From positions 27,175 through 91,174 of the forward strand of contig JANRLJ010000218.1 in NCBI GenBank assembly GCA_033762735.1: 64,000 nt of DNA. The letters run 5' to 3'. A program made the translations under genes and the position numbers. Source of the DNA: JANRLJ01 sp033762735. Its GTDB lineage: Bacteria > Chloroflexota > Anaerolineae > Aggregatilineales > Phototrophicaceae. The notes beneath the pieces were generated by a model. The model was not told the origin of the DNA and made no database searches. It saw only the letters and a list, made by a program, of their open reading frames with translations. This document shows, in pieces, positions 32,228 to 41,963 of this stretch (its first letter is position 1; each line of letters begins with the position of its first letter).

Positions 32228-32413
32228 TCTACAGTTTTGGTGTTTGCATCGGGCAGAGGCAGGGACACGAGCGCCGTATGAACGATGCGCTGTATCCCCG
32301 CCGCTGGCAACCGATCACTCGCAATTGAGATTGTGGCGCAGGGTGATTAAAATTTGATAACGCCGGGGTGAACCTCTTGAACTGCCAGGACGCACAGGAC
32401 GCTACGAAAATTA

Positions 32414-33469
32414 TCAATACACCAGTCCACGTGCCGCTACAGGCCATTCGACCTCGACCTCGCCTTCCCACACACCGCCGCGCACGCCGTAAATCTGGTT
32501 GTGCAGATTCGTCACGACGCAGGTATGCACCGGGATCACATGGACGCGCTCGCCGATGACGGGGCGTTCCTCACACGCGCTGAAATCACAGTGGGCGTGT
32601 TCCTCGCTCAGCTTATAGATGCGGGCTTCTGGATATTCCAGGATGTAGCCGTGTACACCGTTGGCCGCATCCGCCGCCAGCGTCTTGCTGCCGGAGTCCA
32701 GAATCACCCGGTCGGTTGTCGGACGGCTGACCACCGTCGCGGCGATGCGCATGGCGCAGTCATCGAGCGTACACCAGCCCTTTGTCATGCTGCCATAGTC
32801 GCCGAAAACATACGTCCCCACGCGCAGTTCGGTCAGTTCGGGCATCTGATCGGCAAAACGCGCCGCGCCAAAGCCGCCGCCGCTGACCACATCGACACCG
32901 ATCCCGGCGGCGTCCAGCAGCGCCAGCGTTTCCTGCAAGGCGGGGCGGGCTTCGGGGTCGGAGGGATATACGAGAATTCCGGCGAAGTGCAGGTTTTCGT
33001 CACCTTCGATGCGCTCGGCCATCGTGACGATCTCGTGCGGTTCGGCTCCGGTGCGCTGCAAGGCCGTCCCCAGATCGAGCAGCACCCGCAGCGCCATATC
33101 CTCGGCTTTCGCGGCGTCGGCTAACCCGGCCAGCACCATCGGATGATCGGCGCTGACGGTCACGCGGTTATACAGCGCCAGATCGACCAGCCGCCGCGTC
33201 TTCTTTTCGCCCACGATGTTGTAGGGAATCTGAATGTCATTGAAGCCGGCCTGCGCGAAGACTTCCGCCTCGCTCACCTTCTGGCAGGCGATTCCGACCG
33301 CGCCTGCCTCAAGCTGCATCCGCGCGATGGCGGGGATTTTGTGCGTTTTGGTGTGTGGGCGGAACTTCAGGCCGAGGGTGTTGCAATAGGCCTGCATCCG
33401 CCGGATGTTGGCTTCCATGATGTCGAGATCAATCAGCACGCTGGGCGTGTCGAGTTCAGCCGCAAACAT
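32414..33469 (-). CDS. D-threonine aldolase/D-serine dehydratase-like PLP enzyme
   Basis: 351 aa of the alanine-racemase-fold class. The N-terminal barrel has LDTPSVLIDLD, then the PLP-lysine region RPHTKTHK (K41) and DVVSGGGFGAARF for phosphate binding. The C-terminal beta domain has a metal-binding cluster EEHAHCDFSA and VHVIPVHTCVVTN with the His-x-Cys-Asp pair typical of D-threonine aldolases and D-serine dehydratases. It should act on D-3-hydroxyamino acids using PLP and Mn2+ or Zn2+. The gene stands alone. The exact reaction (aldol cleavage versus dehydration) cannot be decided from the sequence. Confidence 0.9.
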   Translation of the reverse strand: MFAAELDTPSVLIDLDIMEANIRRMQAYCNTLGLKFRPHTKTHKIPAIARMQLEAGAVGIACQKVSEAEVFAQAGFNDIQIPYNIVGEKKTRRLVDLALYNRVTVSADHPMVLAGLADAAKAEDMALRVLLDLGTALQRTGAEPHEIVTMAERIEGDENLHFAGILVYPSDPEARPALQETLALLDAAGIGVDVVSGGGFGAARFADQMPELTELRVGTYVFGDYGSMTKGWCTLDDCAMRIAATVVSRPTTDRVILDSGSKTLAADAANGVHGYILEYPEARIYKLSEEHAHCDFSACEERPVIGERVHVIPVHTCVVTNLHNQIYGVRGGVWEGEVEVEWPVAARGLVY

Positions 33470-33517
33470 AGGGAATCCCTGTTTCGTTGGTATGGTTTGA
33501 CAGGATAGCGATTATAG

Positions 33518-33671
33518 CATCGGGAGTACTGAGTACCGAGTCGAAAGTATTGAGTGGGGAGTGCCGAGTACCGAGTACCGAGTCGAAAGTACCGAGCGGA
33601 AAGCGTGGTGCTGCGAGGTTGATTGAACGACTCGGCAGATGTTGTCGTAGGGACACGGCATGCCGTGTCCA
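33518..33671. repeat. GTACCGAGT repeats and GTAGGGACACGG palindrome
   Basis: About seven irregular copies of GAGTACCGAGT / GTACTGAGT (33520-33600) are followed by a palindrome GTAGGGACACGG/CCGTGTCC at 33646-33671. The same word family occurs at 9420, 20270 and 40610 in either orientation. Non-coding. Confidence 0.7.
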
Positions 33672-33770
33672 GCGAGGCCAGAGGTCTTGATGCCCCGCAG
33701 CGATGTGTGCTCTTTAATCTCTGCGTTCTCCGCGTCCTGGTGGTCTTCCAGAAGAGGTCATTGAGTCTCT

Positions 33771-33998
33771 CCGCCACACGTTAAAACGTGCGGCTCCAAA
33801 CCGCCAAGCGCACTAAAGGCGCTGTTTATAAACCTTAATGAGCTTTTTAGCCCCTTCAGTGGGCTTGGTTTTTCGGCAGCCAGTAGGCTTTAGCCACTGG
33901 CGGGAAACATAAGCTGTAATTGGATAAAGTCGAGTTTAATGGACTTGGCCTTTGCGCGAACGAAGTTCGCACGTAGCCGGATGTTTTAGAGTCTGGCG
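33771..33998. repeat. ~230-bp non-coding element with palindromic units, copy A
   Basis: Begins CCGCCACACGTTAAAACGTG and ends ATGTTTTAGAGTCTGGCG, with internal GCCAAGCGCACTAAAGGCGCT, CCCCTTCAGTGGGC and GCGCGAACGAAGTTCGCACG hairpins. The 47612-47778 element carries the same modules in the same order on the opposite strand. It holds no ORF. It may be a non-autonomous transposed element or a structured RNA. Confidence 0.75.
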
Positions 33999-34077
33999 AG
34001 TGGTCGGAAGTTCTTAATAGGAACGCAAAAGGGGCGCACCCTGTGGTACGCCCCTGCTGAAATTGCGTTCATCCGCT

Positions 34078-34848
34078 TCAGTTAATGGGGAAGAAGCCCG
34101 CGCCCGTCTTGGAGCACTGCGCACGGCGGGCGGCCTGCCCCGCAGCGAGCACCTGCGTCACCTGCTGGTTGATCGTGCAGGACTGCCACAGGACGATCTG
34201 CGGTTCCATGCGGATCGAGCCGATGTCGGGCGAGTTCCACACGCCGTCGGAGACATAGCACTGCGACTGATGCAGGCGCTGCTGGATGCAGCGGGTGTAA
34301 TCGCCGTAGCGCGTGACCACCGAGGTGCTGCCGACAGGCGCGGCAGGTACGGCGGGCGTGGTCGGGACAATCACGACGCCACCGCCGCTGATGGCCTGCC
34401 AGCTCAGCGAAACCGACGCAGCGCCGCCCCGTTCGCGATAGTCGATCTGGATGAAGTGTGTGCCTGCCGTCAGCGCCACATCCGCTGTGTAGACGCGCCC
34501 GGCCTGTCCCGCGTCCATTGTGTTCAGCACAACCGCGTTGTTCATCCGCAGCGTGAACTCATCGTCGGCCTGGATGCTGAAGCGGTAGGTTCCGGCGGCG
34601 AAGGTCTGGCTGCTGGTGATGCGGGCGCTGAAGTTATCCGCCTGCACATTGGCGGCAGGTGCGCCCGTCCCCCAGTTGAAGTTGGGGGAGGGGATTTGCA
34701 GGCTGGCGACAGCGCTGCCGCTCAGGTAGATGTTGTTAAAGAAATCGACGCGCCAGGTTCCAGCGGACTGCGCTCCGGCTGGCAGCACGGCCAGAACGCA
34801 CAGACAGATGATGGTCAGGACAATGGGCAGAAAACGCCGCGTGTTCAT
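34078..34848 (-). CDS. Secreted PA14-domain protein
   Basis: 256 aa from ATG 34848 with GAGGAG upstream. Signal peptide (MNTRRFLPIVLTIICLCVLAVLPAGAQ), then a PA14-like beta domain (WRVDFFNNIYLSGSAV, GTYRFSIQADDEFTLRMNNAVVLN, GTHFIQIDYRERGGAASVSLSWQ). A Val/Pro/Thr linker follows, then a Cys-containing C-terminal region (YTRCIQQRLHQSQCYVSDGVWN...WQSCTINQ) with four Cys that may form disulfides. The PA14 part resembles that of the 20313 protein. It probably binds surface or secreted glycans. The gap upstream (34849-35125) shows no gene. Confidence 0.82.
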   Translation of the reverse strand: MNTRRFLPIVLTIICLCVLAVLPAGAQSAGTWRVDFFNNIYLSGSAVASLQIPSPNFNWGTGAPAANVQADNFSARITSSQTFAAGTYRFSIQADDEFTLRMNNAVVLNTMDAGQAGRVYTADVALTAGTHFIQIDYRERGGAASVSLSWQAISGGGVVIVPTTPAVPAAPVGSTSVVTRYGDYTRCIQQRLHQSQCYVSDGVWNSPDIGSIRMEPQIVLWQSCTINQQVTQVLAAGQAARRAQCSKTGAGFFPIN

Positions 34849-35125
34849 GATGATGGTACTCCTCAACTCGGTTGACTGCGTTCATGAGTGAGGACGACCC
34901 ACTGTAAAATTTTGTTTCCACAATCCGCCTTCCGGCAGGGCAAATCCGTCGAAGGTCGGAGATAACGCCGACTCAGGGCGAAGGGGGAGAAAAGCGAGTC
35001 ATAGGTAGCCACCCAACCCTATCCACCACACACCCTAACCACATCCTTACGAAACCTCAACACAAGGGGAATTTACCCATCCTCCGTTCTGCCCGAAAAT
35101 AAACATAGGTTTAATCGATATATCG

Positions 35126-38100
35126 ATGAGAGACATAACGTTGATGTTAAAACGTTTTCAAACGAAAAAACTTTCATCCCCCCGCCTCTCTTCTCACTCA
35201 GGACGAGGGGGTAGAGCCTTATTCTTAAGCCCCTCTCCTTTGGGAGAGGGGTTTGGGGTGAGGGCAAAACTGCTGTGGCTGGTCGGGCTGGCACTGCTGC
35301 TGATGCCTGCCATCAATGCGCAGACGGCGCAGGCTGCTTATACTGCCCGCATTCAGGGCACGGTATTGGATGCTGCCAGCGGTGCGCCCATCGAAAACGC
35401 CGAAATCAGCGTGGCGGGGGGCTATCGCACCTTCAGCGCACCGGATGGCACGTTCGCATTTGAGGCTGTCGCGCTGACGGAAGCGGTCGGCGTGGTGACG
35501 GTCACGGTCTCGGCGGAAAGCTATGGCACATACACCCTTCAGGATACGCCGATTCTGGGTAATGATACGATGCTGCTCACGGTGGAACTGACCGCCGAGG
35601 CGCAGTTCTATGACGCGGGCGGGTTGCAGTCAATCTCGCAGGTGAGCGACCCCACCGCGCTCGACGAACCGCAGCTTTATGATGAGTTCACCGCCCAGGC
35701 CGATTCCGCAGTGGGCGGGAATGAGCCGTTCTTCTGGTCGCACAGCGTCATCCCGCCCACCATTCGCGTCGCGATTTCAGGCCGCACCCGATGCGGTGAG
35801 CGCAACAGCAGCGGCGTCTTTGTCTATTATCCGGTGCAGCGCGTGGATACGCTGGACTTCAAGCAGTACACGAAGAACGTGCTGCCGTCGGAATGGATCA
35901 ATTCATGGAATGGGGCATCGCTGCGCGCCGGGGCGGTGGCCGTGAAGATGTACGCCTGGTGGAAGATCAACATCGGCCCGCGCACCCGCGACGGCTTTAC
36001 GTTTGATGTATGGGGCGACACCTGCGACCAGATGTACATTCCGGGGCGCGAGTTCGCCTCCACCAACGCCGCCATTGAGGACACCTGGAACTACATCATG
36101 CGCTTCAACGGGCAGGTGGGGCGCATCCACTACACTGCGACGGATGAGGTCTGTCAGGCCAATAACCTTTCACCCTGTATGTCACAGTGGGGGTCGAAAG
36201 CGCTGGGCGACCAGGGCTACGACTGGGGCGCGATTCTACGTCATTACTACGGCAGCAGCGTGGAGATTCTATTCGTCGGTGGGCCGCCCGCCGCCAACAC
36301 CAACCTCGTGCGCAACAGCAATTTCAGCGGCGGCACGACCGAATGGACGACCAGCGGCGACATGCCCACACCCTCCACCGTCAACGGGGCGCTTTCCGTC
36401 TCGCGGGGGAGCGGGGGCGGCGTGGTCTATCAGCCGCTCGGCTATTCAGCGCAGTTCGGGTGGCCGTTCAACATTCAGCTTGATCTGAGCAACCAGAGCA
36501 GCGGGGTCAAAACTGTGACCGTGCGGCTGCGGGCGACCGACTCCGAGGCGGGCGCGATTGCCTGCACCTTCCCCCTGCCCGCCAGCACCGGAATGCAGAC
36601 CTATCTGATGCAGGGCGTGGCCGGGGCGACATGGTCAGGGCTGCGCTTCGAGGTGGTGCTGGACACCCCCGACAGCACCATCTGGATTGACAACGTGTAT
36701 GCCGCCTACAGCCCGGCGCTGGGCGTGACACAGACGCAGTGCATCCGTCCCGCGCCGCTCAATGATCTGTTCATCAATCGGACGGCGCTCCCGGCGGAAG
36801 GCACGACCACCAGCTATGCCCTCAACGGCGCCTCCGTCAGCCAGGACGATCCCGCCCTGACCTGCCTGGGCAGCCCGCGTGACTATGCCGACTCGGTCTG
36901 GTTCCAGTACACGCCCGGTGCCAGCGGAACGGTGCAGTTCAACACGGCGGGCAGCAACTTTGACGGGGTACTGGCGGTCTTTACCGGGAACAGCCCCGGC
37001 AGCCTGACGCAGATCGGCTGTAACGACAATTTCAGCAGTCAGACCCGCACGGCCTATCTCTCGCTCAATCTCAGCGGCGGCACGACCTATACGGTGCTGC
37101 TGGCGCGGCGGGGCGCGGCGGCTTCCTCCCTGACGCTGATGACGCTCAACGTGAATCGGCTGGGGCTGCTGGCGCCCGGTGGCAGCGTCACCGCCAACAA
37201 TGGCAACCCGACTTATATCTGGCCGAACGTCAGCGCCGATTACTATTACCTGTATGTGGCCGTTTATGGCGGCGCACAGGTCATCAACGAAGTGCTGGCC
37301 TCCAACACCACGCTGTGCAGCGGTGCCCTGTGCCAGCTTGACGCGACAACCCTGCGCGATCAGTATCGGCTCAACGTCGGCTCGTATGTGGTCTATATGA
37401 ACACCTGGAAGAACGGTACGCCCGGCGCGGTCGTGGGGCCGTTCGTGTTCACGGTGCAGGCCAACCCGCCCGGTCTGGTCACGATGGGCGCGGTCACGGG
37501 GACGGATACCTCCCGCCCGACCTTCAACTGGACGCTGAACGATGCCGCTGCGACCGCAACACGCTTCTGGCTGTATCTCGCGCCGAGCGCCAATCTGGGT
37601 GCGCCCGTCTTCCATCAGGAATTCAGCCGCGCCCAGGCCTGCGGCAGCAGCAGCGGGACGACCTGCGGCGTACCTTCCCCGGTCGATCTGCCTAACGGTG
37701 TGGGCTACAGCGCCTTCGTGGGTGCCTGCGGTGTGGGTGGATGCGCCACCACAGGCGGGCCGTATAACAATGGCTACGCTGGCCCGGCCACGTTTGCGGT
37801 CGGTGTCCCGCAGCCCAATCTGCCCGCCGATTTCCGCGTCGAAGTCAATCAGGGACGCCCCACGCTGATCTGGGACGATGACCCCAAAGCCGTGCGCTAC
37901 AGCGTCGCCATCAGCACTGAGGCATGGCGCTGGCTGTACTTCCAGCCACACCCGCGTACCGAAGCGCTTTGCAGCGGCGGGGAGTGCCGCCTGACACCCG
38001 ATCTGAACGTCACCAACGGACGCTATCACTATTACGTGAATGCTGAGGGTGTCGGTGGTGCATCGACAGGGGGACCGTACAACAACGGCTATGCGGCGGT

Positions 38101-39610
38101 GGAATTCGTCGAAATCAACTTCGCCGCGCCCACCGCACCGGGGACCTTTATCGCGCCCGTTGGGAACATCACCAGCGCGAACCCGACCTTTGAATGGCCG
38201 ACGCAGCCGGGCGCGACCGGGTATCAACTGTGGGTGGGGACGGTCACGCCGAGCTTCCAGACGCGCTATCTGCAATGGCAGGTGGCGGGCGGCGCGATCT
38301 GCACCCCGCATCCGGGCATCTGCCGCGTCAGGCCGACGCTCAACCTGCCGCCGGGTGAATATGCCTGGAATCTGCTGGCGGCGGGGCCGGGCGGCAGCAG
38401 CAGCTGGGGCAGCGGCATGGCCTTCACCATCAGCGGCGGCGCACCCGGCACGTTAACGCTCACTGCACCGACAGGCACAATCAGCGTGTTCAACCCTGAA
38501 TTTACGTGGGTGGATCAGCCCAGCGCCGAGCGCTATCACCTGTGGCTGGGCAACCCCGCCGTGACCGAGACGCTGCACGACCAGTGGTACAACCGGGCGG
38601 ATGTGTGCACGTCGGGTGTCTGCCGTGTGATCGTGCCCGCGCTCTCGCTGACCAACCGCGCCTACTTATGGAACGTCCGCGCCTCCAATGCGGGCGGAAC
38701 AGGCGCATGGACTCCGAACGGTCAGTCCTTCACGGTCACTGTGCCGCTGCCCGCCGCGCCGCAAATGCTCGCCCCAGCGGACGATGCCGTGATCCATGCC
38801 ACCAACCGCCCCACGTTCAGTTGGACGACCGTATCGAACAGCCAGGGCTACTATCTGCAAGTGCTGGACAGCACCAATGTCCCGGTTTACGAGCGCATTC
38901 ACTACGCCACTGAGGCTGTATGCAGCGCGGAAAGCTGCACCGTGCAGGTCGATCAGCCGATTACCTACGGGCTGTACCGCTGGCGTGTGGTGCCGGGCAA
39001 CGTCAACGGCGCAGGGACGAGCACACCCTGGCGCGATTTCATGGCGCTGTCGGTCAACACACAGCCTATGGCGGCGCAGATGGGGGATGCGCGGCTGCTG
39101 CGCGAAGGGAACTGGACAGCGACCACCGATGCCGAGGCGTTCGGCGGCGATCTGCTCCAAAACCAGTCTACAGATGCGGGAATGCCATCGGTGACGCTGA
39201 GCTTCATTGGAACACAGGTGGATGTGGTCTATCTGGCCGCGCCGGGACTTGGCTCCTTTACGGTGGAAATTGACGGGGTGGCGCTGCAAACGGTAGACAC
39301 CAACGCGCCGGAAATCCGCTACGGGCAGATTACGACCGTGCGCGGGCTGGCGCAGGGCACACATACCGTCCGCATCATTGCGCAGGGACAGATCACGCTG
39401 GATGCGGTGGTGGTCGATGGCGAGATTCTGACGAGCATCCCTGTCACGCCGACCGCGCCGCCAGCGGTAGAAGCCACACCAGAAGCAACCCCGGAGCCGA
39501 CGCCGCTGCCCGTTGAAATCACACCGGAAGCCACGCCGCAGGCTGCGCCGACGGAGCCGCCAGCGGTGGAAACCACGCCGGAAGCGACCGCCGAATCTTT
39601 CGAGGGTTGA
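35126..39610 (+). CDS. Giant secreted SpoIID-domain protein with FN3-like repeats
   Basis: 1494 aa. A signal core (LLWLVGLALLLMPAINA) follows an odd 34-residue n-region encoded by a dispersed repeat (see 35172-35264). Domains in order: carboxypeptidase regulatory-like beta domain (about 72-155, IQGTVLDAASGAPIENAEISV); SpoIID/LytB-like domain (about 205-395) with SLRAGAVAVKMYAWW, DQMYIPGREF and MSQWGSKAL; a PPC-like domain (about 545-675); then about six FN3-like beta modules with the repeated pattern PTFxWP...YxLWV. A Thr/Pro/Glu tail (EATPEPTP...) ends the protein. SpoIID domains act on or stimulate hydrolysis of peptidoglycan. An ATG at 35144 is an alternative start. No clear ribosome site. 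Confidence 0.88.
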   Translation: MRDITLMLKRFQTKKLSSPRLSSHSGRGGRALFLSPSPLGEGFGVRAKLLWLVGLALLLMPAINAQTAQAAYTARIQGTVLDAASGAPIENAEISVAGGYRTFSAPDGTFAFEAVALTEAVGVVTVTVSAESYGTYTLQDTPILGNDTMLLTVELTAEAQFYDAGGLQSISQVSDPTALDEPQLYDEFTAQADSAVGGNEPFFWSHSVIPPTIRVAISGRTRCGERNSSGVFVYYPVQRVDTLDFKQYTKNVLPSEWINSWNGASLRAGAVAVKMYAWWKINIGPRTRDGFTFDVWGDTCDQMYIPGREFASTNAAIEDTWNYIMRFNGQVGRIHYTATDEVCQANNLSPCMSQWGSKALGDQGYDWGAILRHYYGSSVEILFVGGPPAANTNLVRNSNFSGGTTEWTTSGDMPTPSTVNGALSVSRGSGGGVVYQPLGYSAQFGWPFNIQLDLSNQSSGVKTVTVRLRATDSEAGAIACTFPLPASTGMQTYLMQGVAGATWSGLRFEVVLDTPDSTIWIDNVYAAYSPALGVTQTQCIRPAPLNDLFINRTALPAEGTTTSYALNGASVSQDDPALTCLGSPRDYADSVWFQYTPGASGTVQFNTAGSNFDGVLAVFTGNSPGSLTQIGCNDNFSSQTRTAYLSLNLSGGTTYTVLLARRGAAASSLTLMTLNVNRLGLLAPGGSVTANNGNPTYIWPNVSADYYYLYVAVYGGAQVINEVLASNTTLCSGALCQLDATTLRDQYRLNVGSYVVYMNTWKNGTPGAVVGPFVFTVQANPPGLVTMGAVTGTDTSRPTFNWTLNDAAATATRFWLYLAPSANLGAPVFHQEFSRAQACGSSSGTTCGVPSPVDLPNGVGYSAFVGACGVGGCATTGGPYNNGYAGPATFAVGVPQPNLPADFRVEVNQGRPTLIWDDDPKAVRYSVAISTEAWRWLYFQPHPRTEALCSGGECRLTPDLNVTNGRYHYYVNAEGVGGASTGGPYNNGYAAVEFVEINFAAPTAPGTFIAPVGNITSANPTFEWPTQPGATGYQLWVGTVTPSFQTRYLQWQVAGGAICTPHPGICRVRPTLNLPPGEYAWNLLAAGPGGSSSWGSGMAFTISGGAPGTLTLTAPTGTISVFNPEFTWVDQPSAERYHLWLGNPAVTETLHDQWYNRADVCTSGVCRVIVPALSLTNRAYLWNVRASNAGGTGAWTPNGQSFTVTVPLPAAPQMLAPADDAVIHATNRPTFSWTTVSNSQGYYLQVLDSTNVPVYERIHYATEAVCSAESCTVQVDQPITYGLYRWRVVPGNVNGAGTSTPWRDFMALSVNTQPMAAQMGDARLLREGNWTATTDAEAFGGDLLQNQSTDAGMPSVTLSFIGTQVDVVYLAAPGLGSFTVEIDGVALQTVDTNAPEIRYGQITTVRGLAQGTHTVRIIAQGQITLDAVVVDGEILTSIPVTPTAPPAVEATPEATPEPTPLPVEITPEATPQAAPTEPPAVETTPEATAESFEG
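35172..35264. repeat. CTCTCCC dispersed repeat inserted in frame in a signal peptide
   Basis: TTCATCCCCCCGCC...CCCTCTCCTTTGGGAGAGG and TTTGGGGTGAGGG match the non-coding repeat at 28423-28513. Here it lies inside the ORF and is read as SSPRLSSHSGRGGRALFLSP and SPLGEGFGVRA, lengthening the n-region of the signal peptide without a stop. Confidence 0.85.
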
Positions 39611-39740
39611 TGTATGCCCCCTAACTTCTGGGGGAAAAGGGGTGTCACCCCCCAATCGGGTGGTCACATCCCCCCATGCTCAGGCGTTTGATAAAGGTAT
39701 CAATCGGTACTTCTGAAAACGGATCCCAGAGGACAATCTC

Positions 39741-40244
39741 ATGGCCGAGAACGCTTATCACAATGTCTTTCTCTTTAGTCCGGGCAAATATGGCGGTTAT
39801 CTTTACGGCGCACGCAAAAAACCACAGGCAGGCGTGGGCTGTTTTGCCCAGATTGGTGCGCTGTTTCTGGTGCCGGGTGTGGTGATTTCGCTCAGCAGCA
39901 CGAGCACCGCGCCGATGACGCTGTGGTCTGGTCTGGGATTTGTCGTTGGTGGAGTCTTGTTCCTGCTGTCCGTACTGCCGCCCTTTGTGCAGCAGCGGCG
40001 GGAAACCCAGTTCTACGAACATGGGCAGGTGGTGGTGGCGCAGCTTTTGCACTGGGAAAAGACTCGCGGCGGTGAGCGGGAGAACAAGCCCAGCGTGTAC
40101 AGCCTGCGGCTTGAATTTGTCTCGCCGGAAACAGGCGAAGTAGTGGCCCGCGAGATGAAGGTGCGCTGCCGTTATGCGCCGCCGCCGGTGGGCGCATCAG
40201 TCGCGCTGCTGTGGGTCAATTCGCGCCTGGTGCGGCTGATGTAG
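39741..40244 (+). CDS. DUF3592-like two-helix membrane protein
   Basis: 167 aa with GAGGAC before the ATG. Two membrane helices (CFAQIGALFLVPGVVISL and LWSGLGFVVGGVLFLLSVLPPF) are followed by a soluble beta-rich C-terminal domain (TQFYEHGQVVVAQLLHWEKT, YSLRLEFVSPETGEVVAREM, PPPVGASVALLWVNSRLVRLM). The domain layout resembles DUF3592 but the Y-N-P motif is replaced, so the family assignment is weak. Function unknown. It follows the giant secreted protein after a 130-nt gap. Confidence 0.65.
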   Translation: MAENAYHNVFLFSPGKYGGYLYGARKKPQAGVGCFAQIGALFLVPGVVISLSSTSTAPMTLWSGLGFVVGGVLFLLSVLPPFVQQRRETQFYEHGQVVVAQLLHWEKTRGGERENKPSVYSLRLEFVSPETGEVVAREMKVRCRYAPPPVGASVALLWVNSRLVRLM

Positions 40245-40331
40245 GGGAAGTCTCGGACAGCGTTTCCTACCTCTGAATTGCATTGTCCGGTACTTGTAGC
40301 AGGTTCATAAACGATCATAACAGATCATTCT

Positions 40332-40500
40332 GCCCTCACCCGAAATCCCGCTGCAAGAGGGACTTAATCTCGCAGGGCAGACCTTCTCCCCCTTGTCCAG
40401 CACCAGCGTTCGGGAGAGAGGATGCGGGCGTCTGCCTAATGGAAAAACCAACATAAGTACGAATAATTCGGTGCACGGGCGAGGCGCGCCTCGCCCCTAC
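40332..40500. repeat. CCCTCACCC repeat plus GGGCGAGGCGCGCC palindrome
   Basis: 40332-40425 is a degenerate copy of the CTCTCCC family. 40478-40500 is a palindrome GGGCGAGGCG/CGCCTCGCCC preceded by ACGAATAATTCGGTGCAC, similar to the flank of the 59264-59292 copy. GTACCGAGT-type words at 40610-40640 complete the 40245-40638 gap. No gene seen. Confidence 0.65.
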
Positions 40501-40638
40501 AGCAACGCCGGAAATGAACAGGCGGTCTTTTGTCGGATGAACCAACAAGTCCTATTCTGCTGAAACAGCTTTTGCCCAATCCGAGAAAAGGCCGGGTCTG
40601 AAAGTGCTTCTCGGTACTTTCGACTCGGTACTCGATAC

Positions 40639-41952
40639 TTACAGATACTGCTGCGCGGCCAGCTTCACCACCCCTTCGGGATGGCCGACCAGCCAGCGCA
40701 GCGCGTTCAGGCTGCGTTCGCTGCCGATTTTGCCGAAGGCGTGCGCCACCTGCTGCAAAACGGCGGGTTCGGTGCGTTTGCTCAGCGCTTCCATCAGCGC
40801 GTCCTCTGCTTCGGCGGTGCCGATCAGCGCCAGACCGTTGGCCGCCGCCTCTGCCCCGCCGGAACGCCCGCTGAGCAGCACGGTCGCCAGCGCACTGATG
40901 CTGAGTTCACCGCCGATCCGCGCAAGGGCGGCTGCCGCGTGTTCGCGCACCCCCGGCTGCGGATCGGTCATGGCCTGCGTAAGCAGCGGGATATGCCGCT
41001 GTACGCCGGTTTCCGACAACACCTGCGCTGCCATCGTGCGCACTTCCCCGCTGTCATCGCCCAGCGCCTGCTCCGCCAGTTCCACCGCGACAGGCTCCCG
41101 ATTGCTGTGCAGCATCCGCAGCGCCCAGGCGCGGCACTCCCAGTACGGTTCGTCCATACACGCCCGCAGTGCGCCCGTCAGCTTATCCAGCGGTTGAATG
41201 GCCGCCAGCGCCAGCGGTGCCAGCTTTGCCCAGTGGGTTTCGGCTTCCTTGCGGGTGCTGCTGGCGAGGCTGTGGCGGACGTGCTTCCAGAAGATGTACT
41301 GCCCGTCGGTGGGGTTAAAGGGCGCGTCCATATCGTGCTGCCACGCCGCCAGCGCGATCACCGCCTGCCCGCGCAGCCGTTCGATGGGGCTGCGGCAGGC
41401 TTCCGCCAGCAGCGCTACCCATTCTTCCTGCCCTTTTTGTGCCAGCGCCGGCAAAATGAAGGACGGGGATTTCTGGAACAGCGTGCCCATCGTATTCATG
41501 TCGGGGATGCGCAGCGCGGTGCGGGACTCGGTTTTGGGTTTGGCGAGCGCGGCACGAGCGGGTTCGAGCAGACGGGTGATCGCGGCTTCGATCTCGTCCA
41601 GCGAGGCCGACTTGAGCAGAAAGGCATCCGCTCCCACTGCTTTCGCCCGCCGCATTGCTTCCGGGTCGTCGGCCATCGTAACCATCAGAATCGGAATCGG
41701 GGCGGTGTGGATGTTGCCGCGCAGCTTGCGCACCACTTCCGGCCCCTCCAGATCAGGCAGGTTATAATCGAGCAGAATCAGGTTGGGATGATAGCGCACT
41801 GCCAGTTCATAGCCGCGATGCCCGCTTAGCTCCACGCGCACATCACAGTCCAGTCCCATTAAAATCTGGCGATAGGGGAAGCGGTGCGCCTGGTCATCGA
41901 TGACCAGCACCCTGAGTTTATCGGTCGCCGGTGCGTTGAAGATTTCTACCAT
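40639..41952 (-). CDS. Response regulator fused to HEAT repeats
   Basis: 437 aa. A receiver domain (about 12-135) with VLVIDD, phosphoacceptor D62 (LILLDYNLPD), MVTMAD and K in FLLKSASL, then an Ala/Pro linker. A C-terminal stack of HEAT-like repeats (about 210-437) follows: VELAEQALGDDSGEVRTMAAQVLSETG, HIPLLTQAMTDPQPGVREHAAAALARIGG and similar units. The helical stack likely binds a partner protein when the receiver is phosphorylated. Its start is 11 nt after the stop of the TIR-REC gene, so the two are probably co-transcribed. Confidence 0.88.
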   Translation of the reverse strand: MVEIFNAPATDKLRVLVIDDQAHRFPYRQILMGLDCDVRVELSGHRGYELAVRYHPNLILLDYNLPDLEGPEVVRKLRGNIHTAPIPILMVTMADDPEAMRRAKAVGADAFLLKSASLDEIEAAITRLLEPARAALAKPKTESRTALRIPDMNTMGTLFQKSPSFILPALAQKGQEEWVALLAEACRSPIERLRGQAVIALAAWQHDMDAPFNPTDGQYIFWKHVRHSLASSTRKEAETHWAKLAPLALAAIQPLDKLTGALRACMDEPYWECRAWALRMLHSNREPVAVELAEQALGDDSGEVRTMAAQVLSETGVQRHIPLLTQAMTDPQPGVREHAAAALARIGGELSISALATVLLSGRSGGAEAAANGLALIGTAEAEDALMEALSKRTEPAVLQQVAHAFGKIGSERSLNALRWLVGHPEGVVKLAAQQYL

Positions 41953-41963
41953 CAGTGCGTCGT

